A DNA stretch of 18,149 nucleotides. It comes from Burkholderiaceae bacterium. Lineage in GTDB: Bacteria; Pseudomonadota; Gammaproteobacteria; Burkholderiales; Burkholderiaceae_C. The translations under genes and the position numbers were made by a program. The stretch spans positions 1-18,149 of the forward strand of contig JAOTTZ010000005.1 of assembly GCA_029864165.1 (NCBI GenBank), written 5' to 3'. The notes beneath the pieces were generated by a model. It was given only the letters and a program-made list of their open reading frames with translations. It had not been told where the DNA came from and ran no database searches. How positions within the stretch are numbered: position 1 is the stretch's first letter; every line of letters begins with the position of its first letter. Of this stretch, positions 16,181 through 18,149 are shown piece by piece.

Positions 16181-17404
16181 ATGGCTGAACGCTACCGCGT
16201 CGCATTGCTGGGCTTCGGCCGGTTCGAGTGCGATGCGCTGTCTTTTAGTATCAATCTTGCCGACTCGGGCGAGCGATGGTATGAACTGGCGGACACGGTC
16301 GCAGACAGCGACTTCATAGTCGCCGACGCCGACAAGGAGCTCGTCAACGGCCAAGTCGCGTCCTCCGGAAGACTGAGCGACACGCTGTTTGTAGGCAGCA
16401 AATCGCCGCCAGGTGCTGCCGCGTATGTCGCACGCCCTATCAACCCGCAAAGCATCCTGCGCGCGCTTGACGACTTGATCACGCGGCAGCGCGCAGCCGT
16501 GCCAGCGAGCGTGGACACCGCCCTGCCAGAGAGCACCGACGGCGCGGACACTCCGCTGCCAAACACCACGGCTGAGGCAACACCACACAGCGCACCGGTG
16601 ATCGAGGCGAGCGACGCGGCCACGCAGTCGCTCGATGCCGACAACGCGAATGAGGAAAAAGACGAAGAAGACGCCACGCCGCTGACTTTCCGGCGCGAAC
16701 TCACGGCTGAGCCTGTGCCAGAGACTGCGCCCGACGAACCGGCCACCTCCGATTTTTCACCAACGCAAGACGGCAGTACCAACAGGGCTGAGGCTGCGTG
16801 GATTGATGAAAATCTCACTGAGCGCCCAGCGCCTGTGGCTGCGCTCGGCGATGCCGCCCCCGCCAACAGCCCTATTGCCACTGCCAAGCCTAGCACCGAC
16901 CGAGAATCCAAGCGCGCCGCCACCAAGGCAGCGGTTAGGCGCGCCGTGCGTCGGGCCCAGCTGGCACAGTCGGAGCGCTCAGGAGCGGCGCGTCCGGTCA
17001 TTTTCGATACGTTGGTACTGGAAGTCGACCCCACGCCGAGCCAGCTGTGTGCCTTGCTCGAGGTGTTCGGGTTTCGCGTTCATCACGCCAGTACCAGCGA
17101 GCGCGCCATTGCCGTCATGCGAGCCATACCGCTGGCGGCCGTGTGTATCGATCTTGTGCTGGCCGACTCCGACGATACCGATGGTTTGGACCTGTGCCTG
17201 CGAATCAAACAGAAGCAACTCGGAGTCGTCGGCGACGCCCCGGTCGTCGTGCTGGTCTCGGGCCAAGCCACCGCGACTGCGCGCGTGCAGGCCAAACTCG
17301 CCGGGTGCGACGCCTTCCTCATTGAGCCGGTAACGCGCGGCGACTTGGTGCGTGCGCTTGAGTCCTGTGGCGTCGCACTGCCCACCGACCCGCGGTGCAG
17401 CTGA
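16181..17404 (+). CDS. Response-regulator-like protein with two degenerate receiver-like domains
   Basis: Product of 407 residues that I cannot match to a named family. Residues 1-100 look like a pseudo-receiver: a starting strand RVALLGF, an FIVADAD strand, and the ending ARPINPQSILRALDDLI, with Arg85 where a receiver would have Lys before Pro. Residues about 105-245 form a disordered, acidic Pro/Ala/Thr-rich linker; 247-270 is Arg/Lys/Ala rich. Residues 276-400 look like a second receiver: Asp283 in LEVDPT, candidate phospho-acceptor Asp324 in CIDLVLADSDDTDG (with about three extra residues before the usual DG), Ser360 in place of the switch Thr, and Glu382 in IEPV where the almost invariant Lys should be. 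There is no DNA-binding or enzymatic output domain. AAGG lies six bases before the ATG. It stands alone, convergent with argB. Confidence 0.75.
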   Translation: MAERYRVALLGFGRFECDALSFSINLADSGERWYELADTVADSDFIVADADKELVNGQVASSGRLSDTLFVGSKSPPGAAAYVARPINPQSILRALDDLITRQRAAVPASVDTALPESTDGADTPLPNTTAEATPHSAPVIEASDAATQSLDADNANEEKDEEDATPLTFRRELTAEPVPETAPDEPATSDFSPTQDGSTNRAEAAWIDENLTERPAPVAALGDAAPANSPIATAKPSTDRESKRAATKAAVRRAVRRAQLAQSERSGAARPVIFDTLVLEVDPTPSQLCALLEVFGFRVHHASTSERAIAVMRAIPLAAVCIDLVLADSDDTDGLDLCLRIKQKQLGVVGDAPVVVLVSGQATATARVQAKLAGCDAFLIEPVTRGDLVRALESCGVALPTDPRCS

Positions 17405-17410
17405 AGTGGC

Positions 17411-17431
17411 CGCCGCTGCCGGAGCGCGGCG
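17411..17431. terminator. Possible stem-loop between the receiver-like gene and argB
   Basis: CGCCGC (17411-17416) pairs with GCGGCG (17426-17431) over a nine-base loop, in the 93-base gap between two convergent genes. There is no T-tract, so the call is weak. Confidence 0.25.
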
Positions 17432-17497
17432 TCGTGCGCCTACTCGCGGGCTTTACCGCGGCAACACATCGGGCTTGCGTCGTGTCAACAGGTTCCT

Positions 17498-18149
17498 CTA
17501 GTGCGAGCGGATCATGGTGCCATAAGCTTGATCGGTCAATATCTCCAGCAGCATGGCATGCGGGACACGCCCGTCGATGATGTGCACGGTGTTCACGCCG
17601 CTTTTGGCAGCTTCAAGCGCTGAGGCAATTTTGGGCAGCATGCCGCCCGAAATCGTACCGTCGGCGAACAACGCGTCGATCTCGCGGGCGCTCAGGTTGG
17701 TGAGCAGGTTGCCTTTCTTGTCGAGTACCCCCGGCGTATTGGTCAACAGCATCAGCTTCTCGGCTTTGAGCACCTCCGCGAGTTTGCCCGCCACCACGTC
17801 GGCATTGATGTTGTAGTTTTCGTTGTCGGCACCAAACCCCAGCGGTGAAATCACCGGGATGAACTGATCTTCTTGCAGCGCCATGACGACGCTAGGGTCT
17901 ATCGATTGAATTTCTCCCACGGCGCCCAAGTCGTGCACCTTCTGCGGATCGTCCAGGTCTCGCAGTTGGAGCTTCTTGGCGCGGATCAGCCCACCGTCGC
18001 GACCCGTCAGGCCCACCGCCTTGCCGCCGGCCACATTGATCAATCCGACGACGTCTTGCTGCACTTGGCCCGCGAGCACCCACTCGACGACTTCCATCGT
18101 CTCTTCGTCGGTGACACGCATGCCCTGGATGAAGCTGCCCTTTTTGCCG
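17498..18149 (-). CDS. argB: Acetylglutamate kinase, partial (N-terminus beyond the window)
   Basis: C-terminal 216 residues of the kinase that phosphorylates N-acetylglutamate in arginine synthesis. The frame continues upstream through the window edge; the first visible residues (GKKGSFIQG) join directly to [16 protein letters not shown], so the Met at 18121 is internal. Landmarks are [42 protein letters not shown] (substrate and nucleotide region), [32 protein letters not shown] and the C-terminal [16 protein letters not shown]. About 80-90 N-terminal residues are missing compared with a full ArgB of about 300. Identity is secure. Confidence 0.96.
   Translation of the reverse strand, partial: GKKGSFIQGMRVTDEETMEVVEWVLAGQVQQDVVGLINVAGGKAVGLTGRDGGLIRAKKLQLRDLDDPQKVHDLGAVGEIQSIDPSVVMALQEDQFIPVISPLGFGADNENYNINADVVAGKLAEVLKAEKLMLLTNTPGVLDKKGNLLTNLSAREIDALFADGTISGGMLPKIASALEAAKSGVNTVHIIDGRVPHAMLLEILTDQAYGTMIRSH

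Noticed and set aside
16192..17034. Minus-strand Ser/Ala-rich frame of 280 codons opposite the receiver-like gene.
   Set aside because: Its composition (long Ser/Ala/Val runs) mirrors the acidic linker on the coding strand; the plus-strand frame has a ribosome-binding site and receiver-like ends.

Overview
This window of about 18.1 kb is ordinary, gene-dense chromosome of a high-GC betaproteobacterium, most likely order Burkholderiales. The evidence is the gene content and order (bamE-dapB-exbB-exbD; alaA-hom-thrC; an Mth938-like gene, a BCP peroxiredoxin and a PIN-PhoH gene in a row), family-level protein similarity judged by eye, and the GC-rich codon use. I see no insertion sequence, prophage, CRISPR array, tRNA or rRNA.

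Layout. (1) Positions 62-2572, plus strand: an outer-membrane lipoprotein of the BAM complex (bamE), dihydrodipicolinate reductase (dapB, overlapping bamE by ATGA), then a TolQ/ExbB and TolR/ExbD proton-channel pair. (2) Positions 9574-2595, minus strand: a tightly spaced five-gene unit reading alaA, hom, thrC, crcB and a large FtsX-type ABC permease, with gaps of 9-24 nt. It combines alanine/pyruvate transamination, two threonine-branch enzymes, a fluoride channel and a permease with no ATPase gene beside it. (3) Positions 9669-12346, plus strand: an Mth938-like protein, a BCP/PrxQ peroxiredoxin and a PIN-PhoH ATPase. (4) Positions 14780-12441, minus strand: murB and rmuC. (5) Positions 14851-15980, plus strand and divergent from murB: yajQ and a secreted single-domain aspartic protease. 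(6) Positions 16181-17404, plus strand: an unusual response-regulator-like protein with two degenerate receiver-like domains joined by a long acidic linker. (7) Positions 17498-18149, minus strand: the C-terminal part of argB, cut by the window edge.

Most of the window is biosynthesis (lysine/peptidoglycan precursor, threonine, arginine, UDP-MurNAc) and envelope maintenance. The least explained gene is the double-receiver protein at 16181-17404. Other points worth a look are three TTG-started genes within 3.1 kb, a C8 tract at the bamE/dapB overlap where a +1 slip would fuse the two proteins, and the ATPase-less permease at the end of the threonine operon. I did not find a convincing new multi-gene system.
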